A DNA stretch of 6,467 bases from DATLCI01 sp046714215. Its GTDB lineage: Bacteria > Acidobacteriota > Terriglobia > Terriglobales > Acidobacteriaceae. The position numbers and the translations under genes are program-made. This document shows, in pieces, positions 1 to 5,477 of this stretch. The first letter of the stretch is position 1. Every line of letters starts with the position of its first letter. The stretch spans positions 1 through 6,467 of the forward strand of contig JBKKBM010000170.1 of the NCBI GenBank assembly GCA_046714215.1, in the 5' to 3' direction. Below the pieces are notes generated by a model, which saw nothing but the letters and a program-made list of their open reading frames with translations, was not told the origin of the DNA and made no database searches.

Positions 1-6
1 GTTTTC

Positions 7-70
7 ATGGTCAAATTCTAATGGCATATTCTATCTAATGGTCACATTCTAGATGGCACCTTCTAGAATA
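7..70. repeat. Tandem repeat array, two-level, upstream of the acyl-CoA synthetase
   Basis: Four imperfect copies of a 13-14 base unit follow each other: 7-20, 21-33, 38-51 and 53-65. The shared pattern is ATGG(T)CA, two variable bases, then TTCTA. Copies 1 and 3 differ at one base of 14, and copies 2 and 4 at two of 13, so the array is better read as a unit of about 31-33 bases repeated twice (7-37 and 38-70). It is clearly more AT-rich than the genes beside it. The last copy ends in the palindrome TTCTAGAA (61-68). It could be an operator array for the gene that starts at 83, or the multi-repeat end of an insertion sequence lying to the left. IS21-family ends carry such serial repeats, but I cannot see a transposase. 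Confidence 0.7.
41..69 (+). promoter_or_regulatory. Possible sigma-70 promoter for the acyl-CoA synthetase
   Basis: A -10-like TAGAAT (64-69, five of six consensus bases) lies 17 bases after a weak -35-like GTCACA (41-46, four of six). Transcription would begin near 76, leaving only a few bases before the ATG at 83. Both elements sit inside the second long repeat unit, so anything that binds the repeats would control this promoter. The -10 hexamer is identical to the one before the minus-strand gene that starts at 2341. Confidence 0.4.
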
Positions 71-82
71 CAATGCTCGACC

Positions 83-1669
83 ATGAATGAACCGCTTCGA
101 ACCCGTCTTTACGCGAATCCCGAGGGCATTTTCTTGCATGACACCATCCTGGCGGCATGTCGCGTGCATGGGTCGCGCACCGCGGTTGTAGATACGTCGG
201 TGGACCCGCCGCTACGGCTCTCGTATGCAGAGTATGGTGAGCGCGTAGAGCGCGTGGCCAAGGGGTTGGCGGACAGCGGCGTGCGTCCAGGCGAAGTCAT
301 CGCTATTTTTCTCGCCAACAGTTGGGAATTCGCCGTGGCCTATCACGCCGCCACGCTGGCGGGAGCAATCCCCACGTTGCTGAATCCCAGTTATCGGGAG
401 CGGGAGGTGCGCTTCCAGTTGGAGGATTCCAGTGCCGTAGCGCTGGTCACCGATGGGCCGCTGATCTCACCAATGAACCTGGCGGGGATTCCGGGCCTGC
501 GAAAGATCTATTGCACGCGCCAGCAGGCGGGGGGGTCGACTCCTTTCTCTGACTTGGTCCAGCCGCGGGCAGATGGACGCCTGCCGGATCCGGTGGCCGA
601 TGCGCGAACGACTCTAGCGGCGCTGCCATACTCGAGCGGCACCACCGGGCTGCCCAAAGGGGTGATGCTCTCGCATCACAACCTGATGGCGAATGCGTAC
701 CAGCGCATCCCTCCGGGGGAAGAGATCGCACCGGCCAAAGACGATGTCACCCTCTGCTTTCTTCCGCTGTATCACATCTATGGACTGAATGTAATCCTGA
801 ACCCTGTACTGCTGGTGGGTGGCACGGTGGTGCTGATGCCGCGCTTCGACGTAGAGAAGGCGTGTTCGCTGCTGCACTCGGAGAGCGCGACGTTTCTGCC
901 CATGGTGCCACCGGTGATGAATGCGCTGAGCCATGCCGCGGAGAAAGGGTTTTTCCCGCGGGAACATCATGTGCGCTTTGGGAAATCGGGCGCCGCGCCG
1001 CTGGCGCCGGAGCTGCCGCGTCGGTTCGAACAGCTGACTGGCATCCGCGTGGTGCAGGGCTATGGCATGACGGAGGCCTCGCCGGTCACGCATATGGGCT
1101 TCCTGGAGCCGGGACTGTATCGTCCCGATAGCATCGGGCACCCGGTAGCAGAGACGGAGTGCCGCATCGTAGATGGCGATGGCCACGACGTTGCCCAGGG
1201 TCTGCCGGGGGAGCTGCTGATGCGGGGGCCGCAGTTTATGAGCGGGTATTGGAAGAACCCGGCAGCGAGTGCGGAGGTGCTGCGCAATGGCTGGTATTGG
1301 TCGGGCTATGTGGCTGTGCGCGACGCCGACGGTTTTTACCGCATCGTCGACCGCAGCAAGGAGATGATTAAGTACAAAGGCTTCCCCATCGCGCCGGCGG
1401 AGGTGGAAGCGGTGCTGATGGAGCACGCCGCGGTACACGATTGCGGAGTGATCGGAAAAGCTGACGCCGATGCGGGGGAGATCCCCATCGCCTTCATCGT
1501 GGCGCGGGAGCACGTCGCCGCTGACGGCCGGCTGGGCTCGGAACTCTGCGGATTTGTAGCCGAGCGGCTTACCGGCTACAAACAGCCGCGCGAGGTGAGG
1601 TTCGTGAGCGCGATCCCGCGCAATCCCTCGGGCAAGATCCTGCGCAAGGACTTGCGGTCGCAGCTTTAG
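83..1669 (+). CDS. Acyl-CoA synthetase / 4-coumarate-CoA ligase-like AMP-binding enzyme, ribose-binding motif altered
   Basis: This is an ANL-superfamily ligase that would activate a carboxylic acid with ATP and transfer it to CoA. With numbering from an in-frame ATG at 53, the P-loop YSSGTTGLPKG is at 193-203, the LPLYHIYGL substrate-side segment follows, GYGMTE is at 336-341, GELLMRG is in the 4CL box II position, DRSKEMIKYKG is at 433-443 and the catalytic lysine of NPSGKILRK is K528. Length (528 residues from 83) is normal and the gene looks full length. The conserved TGD of motif A7 reads SGY (417-419), losing the aspartate that holds the AMP ribose in this family. I prefer the ATG at 83 because the one at 53 lies inside the tandem repeat; neither has a clear Shine-Dalgarno. 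The substrate cannot be read from sequence: fatty, aromatic or other acids are possible. Confidence 0.9.
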   Translation: MNEPLRTRLYANPEGIFLHDTILAACRVHGSRTAVVDTSVDPPLRLSYAEYGERVERVAKGLADSGVRPGEVIAIFLANSWEFAVAYHAATLAGAIPTLLNPSYREREVRFQLEDSSAVALVTDGPLISPMNLAGIPGLRKIYCTRQQAGGSTPFSDLVQPRADGRLPDPVADARTTLAALPYSSGTTGLPKGVMLSHHNLMANAYQRIPPGEEIAPAKDDVTLCFLPLYHIYGLNVILNPVLLVGGTVVLMPRFDVEKACSLLHSESATFLPMVPPVMNALSHAAEKGFFPREHHVRFGKSGAAPLAPELPRRFEQLTGIRVVQGYGMTEASPVTHMGFLEPGLYRPDSIGHPVAETECRIVDGDGHDVAQGLPGELLMRGPQFMSGYWKNPAASAEVLRNGWYWSGYVAVRDADGFYRIVDRSKEMIKYKGFPIAPAEVEAVLMEHAAVHDCGVIGKADADAGEIPIAFIVAREHVAADGRLGSELCGFVAERLTGYKQPREVRFVSAIPRNPSGKILRKDLRSQL

Positions 1670-1675
1670 TACGGC

Positions 1676-1690
1676 TGCTATTATCGCGCG
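1676..1690 (+). promoter_or_regulatory. Extended -10 promoter placed for a leaderless transcript
   Basis: TGCTATTAT (1676-1684) matches an extended -10 (TG, one base, then TATTAT, five of six). Six bases separate it from the ATG at 1691, so transcription should start at or within a base of that ATG. No Shine-Dalgarno precedes the ATG, which fits leaderless translation. There is no good -35 at 16-18 bases; an extended -10 can work without one. The site overlaps the end of the intergenic gap after the synthetase stop. Confidence 0.5.
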
Positions 1691-1867
1691 ATGCGCTTGT
1701 TGGTGCTCATGCTGCAGGTGTTCCTGACCGCATTCGGACTGACCCAACCGCAGCCGCATCAAGAAAAGAAAGACGCGCTGTTTTTTCTCGGGACCATGGT
1801 GGTATTGGCATTGCTGCTGGCGGGCGCGATATGGCTGGTGCTGAACCTGGCCAATCTGTCGCGCTAA
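1691..1867 (+). CDS. Small membrane protein, 58 residues, unknown function
   Basis: An open frame of 58 codons starts 21 bases after the synthetase stop and ends just before the hairpin at 1907-1929. It begins MRLLVLMLQVFLTAFGL, a hydrophobic stretch (about 1-18) that could be a signal peptide or first membrane helix. A short polar linker with QPHQEKKD (about 21-28) follows, then a second strongly hydrophobic helix (about 29-54) with a short C-tail ending in SR. The pattern suggests either two membrane helices or a signal peptide plus one. No family is recognised and no function is claimed. Support for a real gene is the coherent membrane pattern, the precisely placed -10 at 1679-1684 and the terminator behind it. 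It may also be co-transcribed with the synthetase. Confidence 0.6.
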   Translation: MRLLVLMLQVFLTAFGLTQPQPHQEKKDALFFLGTMVVLALLLAGAIWLVLNLANLSR

Positions 1868-1906
1868 GAGCTTCCGACAATCTCTCCGGGAAATGCCCCA
1901 AAAGGA

Positions 1907-1929
1907 AAACCTCGCTCGGGGCGAGGTTT
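1907..1929. terminator. Bidirectional hairpin terminator between convergent genes
   Basis: AAACCTCGC (1907-1915) pairs with GCGAGGTTT (1921-1929): nine base pairs with a five-base loop. On the minus strand the stem is followed by TTTTCCTTTT, a good U-rich tail, and it lies about 23 bases past the stop of the minus gene at 1952. On the plus strand the stem ends in TTT only, so it would end transcription from the small membrane protein gene less well. Confidence 0.75.
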
Positions 1930-1951
1930 GCGGAATCAGATACTACCCTGC

Positions 1952-2341
1952 CTACTTCTTCTTCTCGTAGATAGAGTACTGCTCCTGCGGGCGCTTCATC
2001 TTGATCTCAATCTCAAAGGTGCCCTTGTTGATCTCGTAATCTTCGCCAAAGGTCTGGTAACCGGGGGCGATGACCTGCACGCGGACCTTTCCATAAGGGA
2101 TGCCGGGATAGGTGGTCTTGCCGGAAGAATCCGTCTTGAGTTGCGCTCCGGTGGGCTTTTGTTTGCCGTTCTTGTCCACGGGATGGAGGATGACGCTGGC
2201 ATTGCGCAGGGGCTTGCCATTGAATTCTTTGAGCACGATGAAATTCACCACCGACAAAGATTCCTTCTCGCCCGCAAAGGCGCAGGAAGTGGCAAGCAGG
2301 CACGCGACCGCACAAACACGCAGGTACCCTACGGGTGTCAT
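1952..2341 (-). CDS. Secreted carboxypeptidase-regulatory-like domain protein, 129 residues
   Basis: A signal peptide (about 1-23: hydrophobic VCAVACLLATSC, then AFA before GEK) points to export. The mature part is a single small beta-sandwich of the carboxypeptidase regulatory-like type. Its pattern is FNGKPLRNASVILHPV (about 40-55), a polar loop with KTDSSGKTTYPGIPYGKVRV (about 69-88), then VIAPGYQTF and beta strands up to about 116, where family members show the same 'G.P..gA.V......G...T...G.Y....' rhythm. The C-tail is charged, ending EKKK. Such domains are common as single-domain or plug-fused exported proteins in acidobacteria; here there is no TonB-dependent barrel. Role unknown: surface or periplasmic binding is a guess. 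Cys20 could be read as a lipobox cysteine, but the residues before it fit poorly. The ATG at 2341 is supported by a promoter that would start at it. Confidence 0.8.
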   Translation of the reverse strand: MTPVGYLRVCAVACLLATSCAFAGEKESLSVVNFIVLKEFNGKPLRNASVILHPVDKNGKQKPTGAQLKTDSSGKTTYPGIPYGKVRVQVIAPGYQTFGEDYEINKGTFEIEIKMKRPQEQYSIYEKKK

Positions 2342-2347
2342 AGCCCT

Positions 2348-2376
2348 ATTCTAGCTGGGGCGGGTGCGTTTGTCAT
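2348..2376 (-). promoter_or_regulatory. Near-consensus sigma-70 promoter, leaderless start for the secreted domain protein
   Basis: Read on the minus strand, ATGACA (2376-2371, five of six against TTGACA) is followed by exactly 17 bases and TAGAAT (2353-2348, five of six). Six bases then separate it from the ATG at 2341, putting the expected transcript start on the start codon. No Shine-Dalgarno precedes this ATG. The spacing from -10 to ATG is the same as at 1679-1691. Confidence 0.7.
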
Positions 2377-2450
2377 GTATAGGCCGGGAGTGCGAAACGA
2401 GGCAAACCGTCCCGCGCGCCACACATCTCAGTCTGTAGTTCTCATAACTC

Positions 2451-2458
2451 AAAGGAGA
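2451..2458 (+). promoter_or_regulatory. Shine-Dalgarno that fixes the start at 2465
   Basis: AAAGGAGA lies with seven bases between GGAG and the ATG at 2465. It decides the start: the same frame stays open back to 1928, but that extension runs antisense through the secreted protein gene and its promoter, and the family homology begins only at about 2465. Confidence 0.85.
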
Positions 2459-2464
2459 CACATC

Positions 2465-2914
2465 ATGGCTGACAACAATAAAACGAGAGACATCCTGCAA
2501 AACCTGATCGAGACCTGCCGCGACGGGCAGAATGGATTCCGTGAATCCGCGGAGCACATCAAGAACCCCGAAGTGCGCGAATACTTCAACCAACAGAGCC
2601 TGGAGCGGGCAAAGTTTGCGAGCGAACTGGAGGCCGAGACGCGCCGCCTGGGTGACAGCGATGTGAGCACCAGCGGGACTACGCTGGCGGCGATGCATCG
2701 GGCATGGATCGACCTGAAGTCGGCGTTGGGTGGCGGCGATGAAGCCATCATCAGCGCGGCAGAGACCGGCGAAGACAGCGCCAAGAAGGCGTATGAGGAA
2801 GCATTGAAGGAAAAGCTTCCGAGTGACCTGCAGGAGATCGTCCAGCGCCAAGCCGAAAGCGTGATCGCATCGCACAACCGGGTACGCGATTTCCGCGACC
2901 GCAAGGCCGCGTAA
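2465..2914 (+). CDS. PA2169-type four-helix-bundle protein (DUF2383 family), 149 residues
   Basis: The protein is soluble, wholly alpha-helical by composition, and has no signal peptide. It matches the DUF2383/PA2169 pattern along its length: LIETCRDGQNGFRESAEH (about 13-30), then NPEVREYFNQQSLERAKFAS, a segment ending ETRRLG, the HRAWIDLKSALGGGDE turn (about 79-94), GEDSAKKAYEEAL (about 102-114) and a final helix with VQRQAESVIASHNRVRDFRD. The fold resembles ferritin-like bundles and family members turn up in stress-related settings, but no reaction is established, so the role here is open. It is transcribed divergently from the secreted domain protein and is followed at once by a strong terminator, so it is probably monocistronic. 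I could not find a convincing promoter hexamer pair in 2342-2450 on this strand. Confidence 0.88.
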   Translation: MADNNKTRDILQNLIETCRDGQNGFRESAEHIKNPEVREYFNQQSLERAKFASELEAETRRLGDSDVSTSGTTLAAMHRAWIDLKSALGGGDEAIISAAETGEDSAKKAYEEALKEKLPSDLQEIVQRQAESVIASHNRVRDFRDRKAA

Positions 2915-2937
2915 GCGTATAGGTTGGAATAGAAATC

Positions 2938-2972
2938 ATACAGCGCCGCGAGGGATCGCGGCGCTGTATTTT
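2938..2972. terminator. Strong hairpin terminator after the four-helix-bundle gene
   Basis: A stem of about 13 base pairs (2938-2950 with 2957-2969), core CAGCGCCGCG / CGCGGCGCTG, closes a six-base loop and runs into TTTTGT on the plus strand. It lies 23 bases after the stop at 2914. The minus-strand gene ending at 3012 points at the same hairpin, where the tail is weaker (TGATTTC), so it probably serves both sides. Confidence 0.85.
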
Positions 2973-2995
2973 GTGCGGGATTGCGGCTAGTTCAT

Positions 2996-3023
2996 GGTTA
3001 GCACCTATCGGTTAGCGCGTATC
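2996..3023. repeat. 14-base tandem duplication across a stop codon
   Basis: GGTTAGCACCTATC (2996-3009) is followed directly by GGTTAGCGCGTATC (3010-3023), twelve of fourteen bases the same. On the minus strand both copies contain TAA; the copy in 3010-3023 supplies the true stop (3012-3014) of the secreted helical protein and the other lies just behind it. Confidence 0.75.
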
Positions 3024-4277
3024 GCGCCCGGAGACCACGCGCGCTACGGCGATCATGCCCAGGGCTTGTGCGGTAGGGTCTTCGAACCCCTGAGCCCGGC
3101 GGAGCGCGTCGAGGGGGTCGACTTGGGCCGCGGCTTCGCACACCTCTTCGATCACGCCGGCGGCGTTTTTAAGCTGGGCACGCTTCGACCAGGTCTCATC
3201 AGCAGCAGAAAAAGCCATATCGAAAAAGCTGGCGGCGGAATCTTTATCCTTGGCGATGCCGCGGGCAAAGCCATGGGCAGCGGCCTCACGAGCGCGTAAG
3301 GAAGGAGGCATACTCCGCAGGTCGGCTTGCTGCTCTGTACCCTTGCCTCCCATTGCGCGCAGTACGGAAGCAGATTCTAGCTGCGGGGACGGGAGTTCCG
3401 CCGGGGGCCCCTTCGCCTCCACCAGTTGACGCATGATGACGTCCTGTTCGAGCAGCTCTCTATATTTCACCTTGCCCAGCGTTTGCTCCAGGGCGGATGC
3501 GGTGATGTTCACGGCGACGCTGCGCTCCGAACTGACTTCCACCTTGGCCAGCCACGCAAAGAGTTTGCGACCGGTGGTGCGGGCGATGTCATCCCCGATC
3601 TTGGGCGCCAGACTAGCATACATAGAAGCGTAGTCAGGCGCGGCGAGCTTCGATGTCTCCGAGCCAGGGTCTGGGAGTGCATTAAACAGCTTGGGAAAGC
3701 GGTCTTGCGTCCACGGTGATTCGGGGCCGCCTTTTTCCATCAACGCCATCAGCAGGCGCGGGGCGATGTTTCCCTGCTCGAGCGCTGCATCGGCTTTTTG
3801 TCGAACGAGGTCGAGGGTGGCCGTGGGACACTTCGCGATGGCGCCAATAAGCGACTGCTCGGCGGCGAAGGTGGCGCGGGCGTCGAGCGACTCGACGAAC
3901 GCCTTCATGGTGAAGCAGTCGGCGCGCCCGGAGGCCATTAAAGAGACGGCGGGGGTTTGCCCGTTGGCGATGAGGAACGATTCCAGATGTACGCCTTCCT
4001 TCGCTAACCGGAGGGCGTATTGCGGCGCGAGGGCGGCGGTAACATTCGCGGCTGAGTTCAGCACGCGAAGACGGTCTTGCGGGTCAGGCTGGGAGAGAGC
4101 GACGGCGGACTGCACGGTTTGTAGAACGAAATTCTGCTCTTTTGTCAGCTTCGGAGCGGTAAATTTCTTTGGCCTTTGGGCAGGACGTTTTTGGGCGGCC
4201 TCACGGGAGGAAGTCTGGCTCATCGCGGTCGGGCTGATGAATGAGCCGCAGAGGAGGAGGATAAGGACAGATCGCAT
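3012..4277 (-). CDS. Secreted Ala-rich helical protein of unknown family, 421 residues
   Basis: I do not recognise this protein. It starts with a signal peptide (about 1-20, VLILLLCGSFISPTAMS before Q), so it should be exported. A basic, proline-containing linker (about 25-45, including KRPAQRPKKF) follows. The remainder looks alpha-helical and rich in Ala and Leu, with repeated 'helix - D or P turn - helix' units. Clearest are PDPQDRLRVLNSAANV (about 64-79) and, near the C-terminus, FEDPTAQALGMIAVARV. This suggests a superhelical scaffold of the TPR or HEAT type, an inference from pattern only. C121 and C150 could form a disulphide. No catalytic motif is visible. The start at 4277 has no good Shine-Dalgarno and no -10 at leaderless distance. 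The gene lies 74 bases behind the phosphoesterase on the same strand, with no strong terminator between, so co-transcription is likely. Confidence 0.75.
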   Translation of the reverse strand: MRSVLILLLCGSFISPTAMSQTSSREAAQKRPAQRPKKFTAPKLTKEQNFVLQTVQSAVALSQPDPQDRLRVLNSAANVTAALAPQYALRLAKEGVHLESFLIANGQTPAVSLMASGRADCFTMKAFVESLDARATFAAEQSLIGAIAKCPTATLDLVRQKADAALEQGNIAPRLLMALMEKGGPESPWTQDRFPKLFNALPDPGSETSKLAAPDYASMYASLAPKIGDDIARTTGRKLFAWLAKVEVSSERSVAVNITASALEQTLGKVKYRELLEQDVIMRQLVEAKGPPAELPSPQLESASVLRAMGGKGTEQQADLRSMPPSLRAREAAAHGFARGIAKDKDSAASFFDMAFSAADETWSKRAQLKNAAGVIEEVCEAAAQVDPLDALRRAQGFEDPTAQALGMIAVARVVSGRDTR

Positions 4278-4311
4278 CTTTAGGTTGGATGCGTTCGCTG
4301 AGGGGCAAAGG

Positions 4312-4352
4312 CTCGGTTATTTACCCGAGGAACGGTGCCAACTGCAAGGCAC
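4312..4352 (-). other. Two small hairpins in the phosphoesterase-helical protein gap
   Basis: Two inverted repeats of the same geometry, each a five-base stem with an eight-base loop, occur in the 74-base gap: 4335-4339 with 4348-4352 (GTGCC/GGCAC, touching the phosphoesterase stop) and 4312-4316 with 4325-4329 (CTCGG/CCGAG). Neither is followed by a U-run on the minus strand, so they look like mRNA processing or attenuation elements at most, not full terminators. Confidence 0.3.
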
Positions 4353-5341
4353 TACCCTTTTCGCTGGGCCAGGGCCTTTCCGTTGGCGCGGAGTTCGGAG
4401 ACGATCTCAGCGGCGGCCTTGCGGGCGTCATCAAAGCGGTCGGGAGGAAAGGAGATGGCGCCAACGCGGGCGTGTCCGCCGCCGCCGTAGCGCTCGCAGA
4501 TGGCCGCTAGGTTGACCATATCTTCGTCGCGGGTATGGGTCCAGGGATTGGAGCCGACCGAGACCTTGGTGCGGAAGCTGGCCTTGCTTAAGCCGATACT
4601 GTAGGTGCTTTCCGGGTGCAGATAGTACGGGATGAACTTGTTGTAGCCCTCGAGTTCGTAGTCGGTCACATCGAAATAGACGGTGCCGTCCTTACACTCC
4701 GACTGTTTGCGGATGATGTCCAGCGACTGTTTGTGGCGTTCGAGCAGCGGAGGCAGCAATTCAGCGACGAAAGGCGTGCGAATGATCTCATCCAGGGAGT
4801 GCGTGGCTAGCAGAGGAATGAACTTCGACGGAAACTCGGGATCCTGACTCGCCTCGACGACCATAGTGAGCTTCATGGCGGGCTCCGCCATCTCGACGGC
4901 GGTACGGGCGTCGGTATATTGGGCGCCGTCTATGATGTCCGCCCAGCGGACGAGTTCAGCAACGGGCGCGGGATCGAAGCCAAAGACGCGCTGGGTGGTG
5001 TCCGCGAGGAACTTGCTGCACGACTTGTATTCCGGGTCGAAGAACTTCTGGCCGCTGGTGTCGCGCTGGAAGTGCTCGGCGTCGGCCGGGGAGAGAAAGG
5101 CGCTCAGGTGATGGTCGAACCACCAGGTGATCTTGGGTGATGCGGAATACTTGAAGTCGACGATAGCATTCTCATCGCTGGTGAAGTCGGCTTCGTTGAA
5201 GAGGGCGCCGGCGCGATGAAGCAGTCCGGAGAAAACGAACTCAACGTCGCTGCGAATGCGCTCCTTATAAAAGCGGGAGAACAAAGCGGCGGAGGACGCT
5301 CCGTCAAAACATTTGTCGTGGTAGAAAACCTTGACCTTCAC
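4352..5341 (-). CDS. DHH/DHHA1-family phosphoesterase, 329 residues
   Basis: This is a cytoplasmic metal-dependent phosphoesterase of the DHH superfamily, whose members cut phosphodiester bonds in short oligonucleotides, cyclic dinucleotides or similar substrates. Numbered from the GTG at 5341, motif I is YHDKCFDG (7-14), the second metal motif includes IVDF (D62), the signature DHH is at 76-78 within WWFDHHLSAF, and the DHHA1 substrate-binding motif YGGGGHARVG has its glycines at 286-289 and H290. Both catalytic and binding lobes are present and the length is normal. Motif I has Cys11 where RecJ-type proteins have the middle aspartate, as in the YHxxCxDG subgroup. The GTG at 5341 is preferred because AGGAG lies five bases upstream; a GTG at 5362 has no such site. 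The specific substrate is unknown: pApA, nanoRNA and other nucleotides are all possible. Confidence 0.88.
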   Translation of the reverse strand: MKVKVFYHDKCFDGASSAALFSRFYKERIRSDVEFVFSGLLHRAGALFNEADFTSDENAIVDFKYSASPKITWWFDHHLSAFLSPADAEHFQRDTSGQKFFDPEYKSCSKFLADTTQRVFGFDPAPVAELVRWADIIDGAQYTDARTAVEMAEPAMKLTMVVEASQDPEFPSKFIPLLATHSLDEIIRTPFVAELLPPLLERHKQSLDIIRKQSECKDGTVYFDVTDYELEGYNKFIPYYLHPESTYSIGLSKASFRTKVSVGSNPWTHTRDEDMVNLAAICERYGGGGHARVGAISFPPDRFDDARKAAAEIVSELRANGKALAQRKG

Positions 5342-5346
5342 CCAAA

Positions 5347-5351
5347 CTCCT
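5347..5351 (-). promoter_or_regulatory. Shine-Dalgarno that fixes the GTG start of the phosphoesterase
   Basis: AGGAG on the minus strand, five bases before the GTG at 5341. It would lie inside the coding region if the GTG at 5362 were used, which argues for the shorter protein beginning VKVKVFYHDKC. Confidence 0.75.
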
Positions 5352-5365
5352 AATCGAGCCACTTT

Positions 5366-5394
5366 TGGCGAACACTAAGGATTGCCGTTCGCCA
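5366..5394. promoter_or_regulatory. Perfect 8-base inverted repeat upstream of the phosphoesterase
   Basis: TGGCGAAC (5366-5373) and GTTCGCCA (5387-5394) are perfect complements with 13 bases between. The repeat covers the region where the -10 and transcript start of the phosphoesterase should lie, so it could be an operator for a dimeric repressor, or a 5' leader hairpin. The half-sites resemble CGAAC/GTTCG of Gram-positive LexA boxes, but those are four bases apart, so I do not call it a LexA site. Confidence 0.5.
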
Positions 5395-5407
5395 GGGCTG
5401 CTGTCAA
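5378..5407 (-). promoter_or_regulatory. Candidate promoter of the phosphoesterase, perfect -35, weak -10
   Basis: TTGACA is perfect on the minus strand at 5407-5402. At 17-18 bases the -10 candidates (CAATCC or AATCCT, 5384-5378) match poorly, so basal activity may be low or depend on an activator. The element lies just past the terminator of the zinc-ribbon gene and within the gap, as expected for a separate transcription unit. Confidence 0.4.
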
Positions 5408-5424
5408 CCCTCTTGCTTCCGACC

Positions 5425-5454
5425 AAAGGAAAGCGGGAGCCCAAAGGCTCCCGC
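5425..5454 (-). terminator. Terminator of the zinc-ribbon membrane protein gene
   Basis: GCGGGAGCC (5433-5441) pairs with GGCTCCCGC (5446-5454): nine base pairs, four-base loop. On the minus strand the stem runs straight into TTTCCTTT (5432-5425). It sits 24 bases past the stop of the gene ending at 5478 and separates it from the phosphoesterase unit. Confidence 0.8.
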
Positions 5455-5477
5455 CCAACGCTGAAAACCAACTTTGA

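Noticed and set aside
53..82. Start of the synthetase at the ATG at 53
   Set aside because: It lies within the tandem repeat and upstream of the likely transcript start; the ten extra residues look unlike family N-termini. It is not excluded.
614..1762. Open frame of 382 codons on the minus strand antisense to the synthetase
   Set aside because: The translation is rich in Arg, His and Gln with no domain pattern, and it mirrors a well-supported gene in GC-rich DNA. It is a frame shadow.
1928..2464. N-terminal extension of the four-helix-bundle protein
   Set aside because: The frame is open but runs antisense to the secreted domain protein and its promoter; the Shine-Dalgarno at 2451-2458 and family homology both place the start at 2465.
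3691..4515. Open frame of 274 codons on the plus strand across the ends of two minus-strand genes
   Set aside because: Low-complexity Arg/Ser-rich translation lying antisense to two genes with clear protein features; no start signal of its own.
5366..5394. LexA (SOS) box upstream of the phosphoesterase
   Set aside because: The half-sites resemble CGAAC/GTTCG, but the spacing is far larger than in known LexA boxes.
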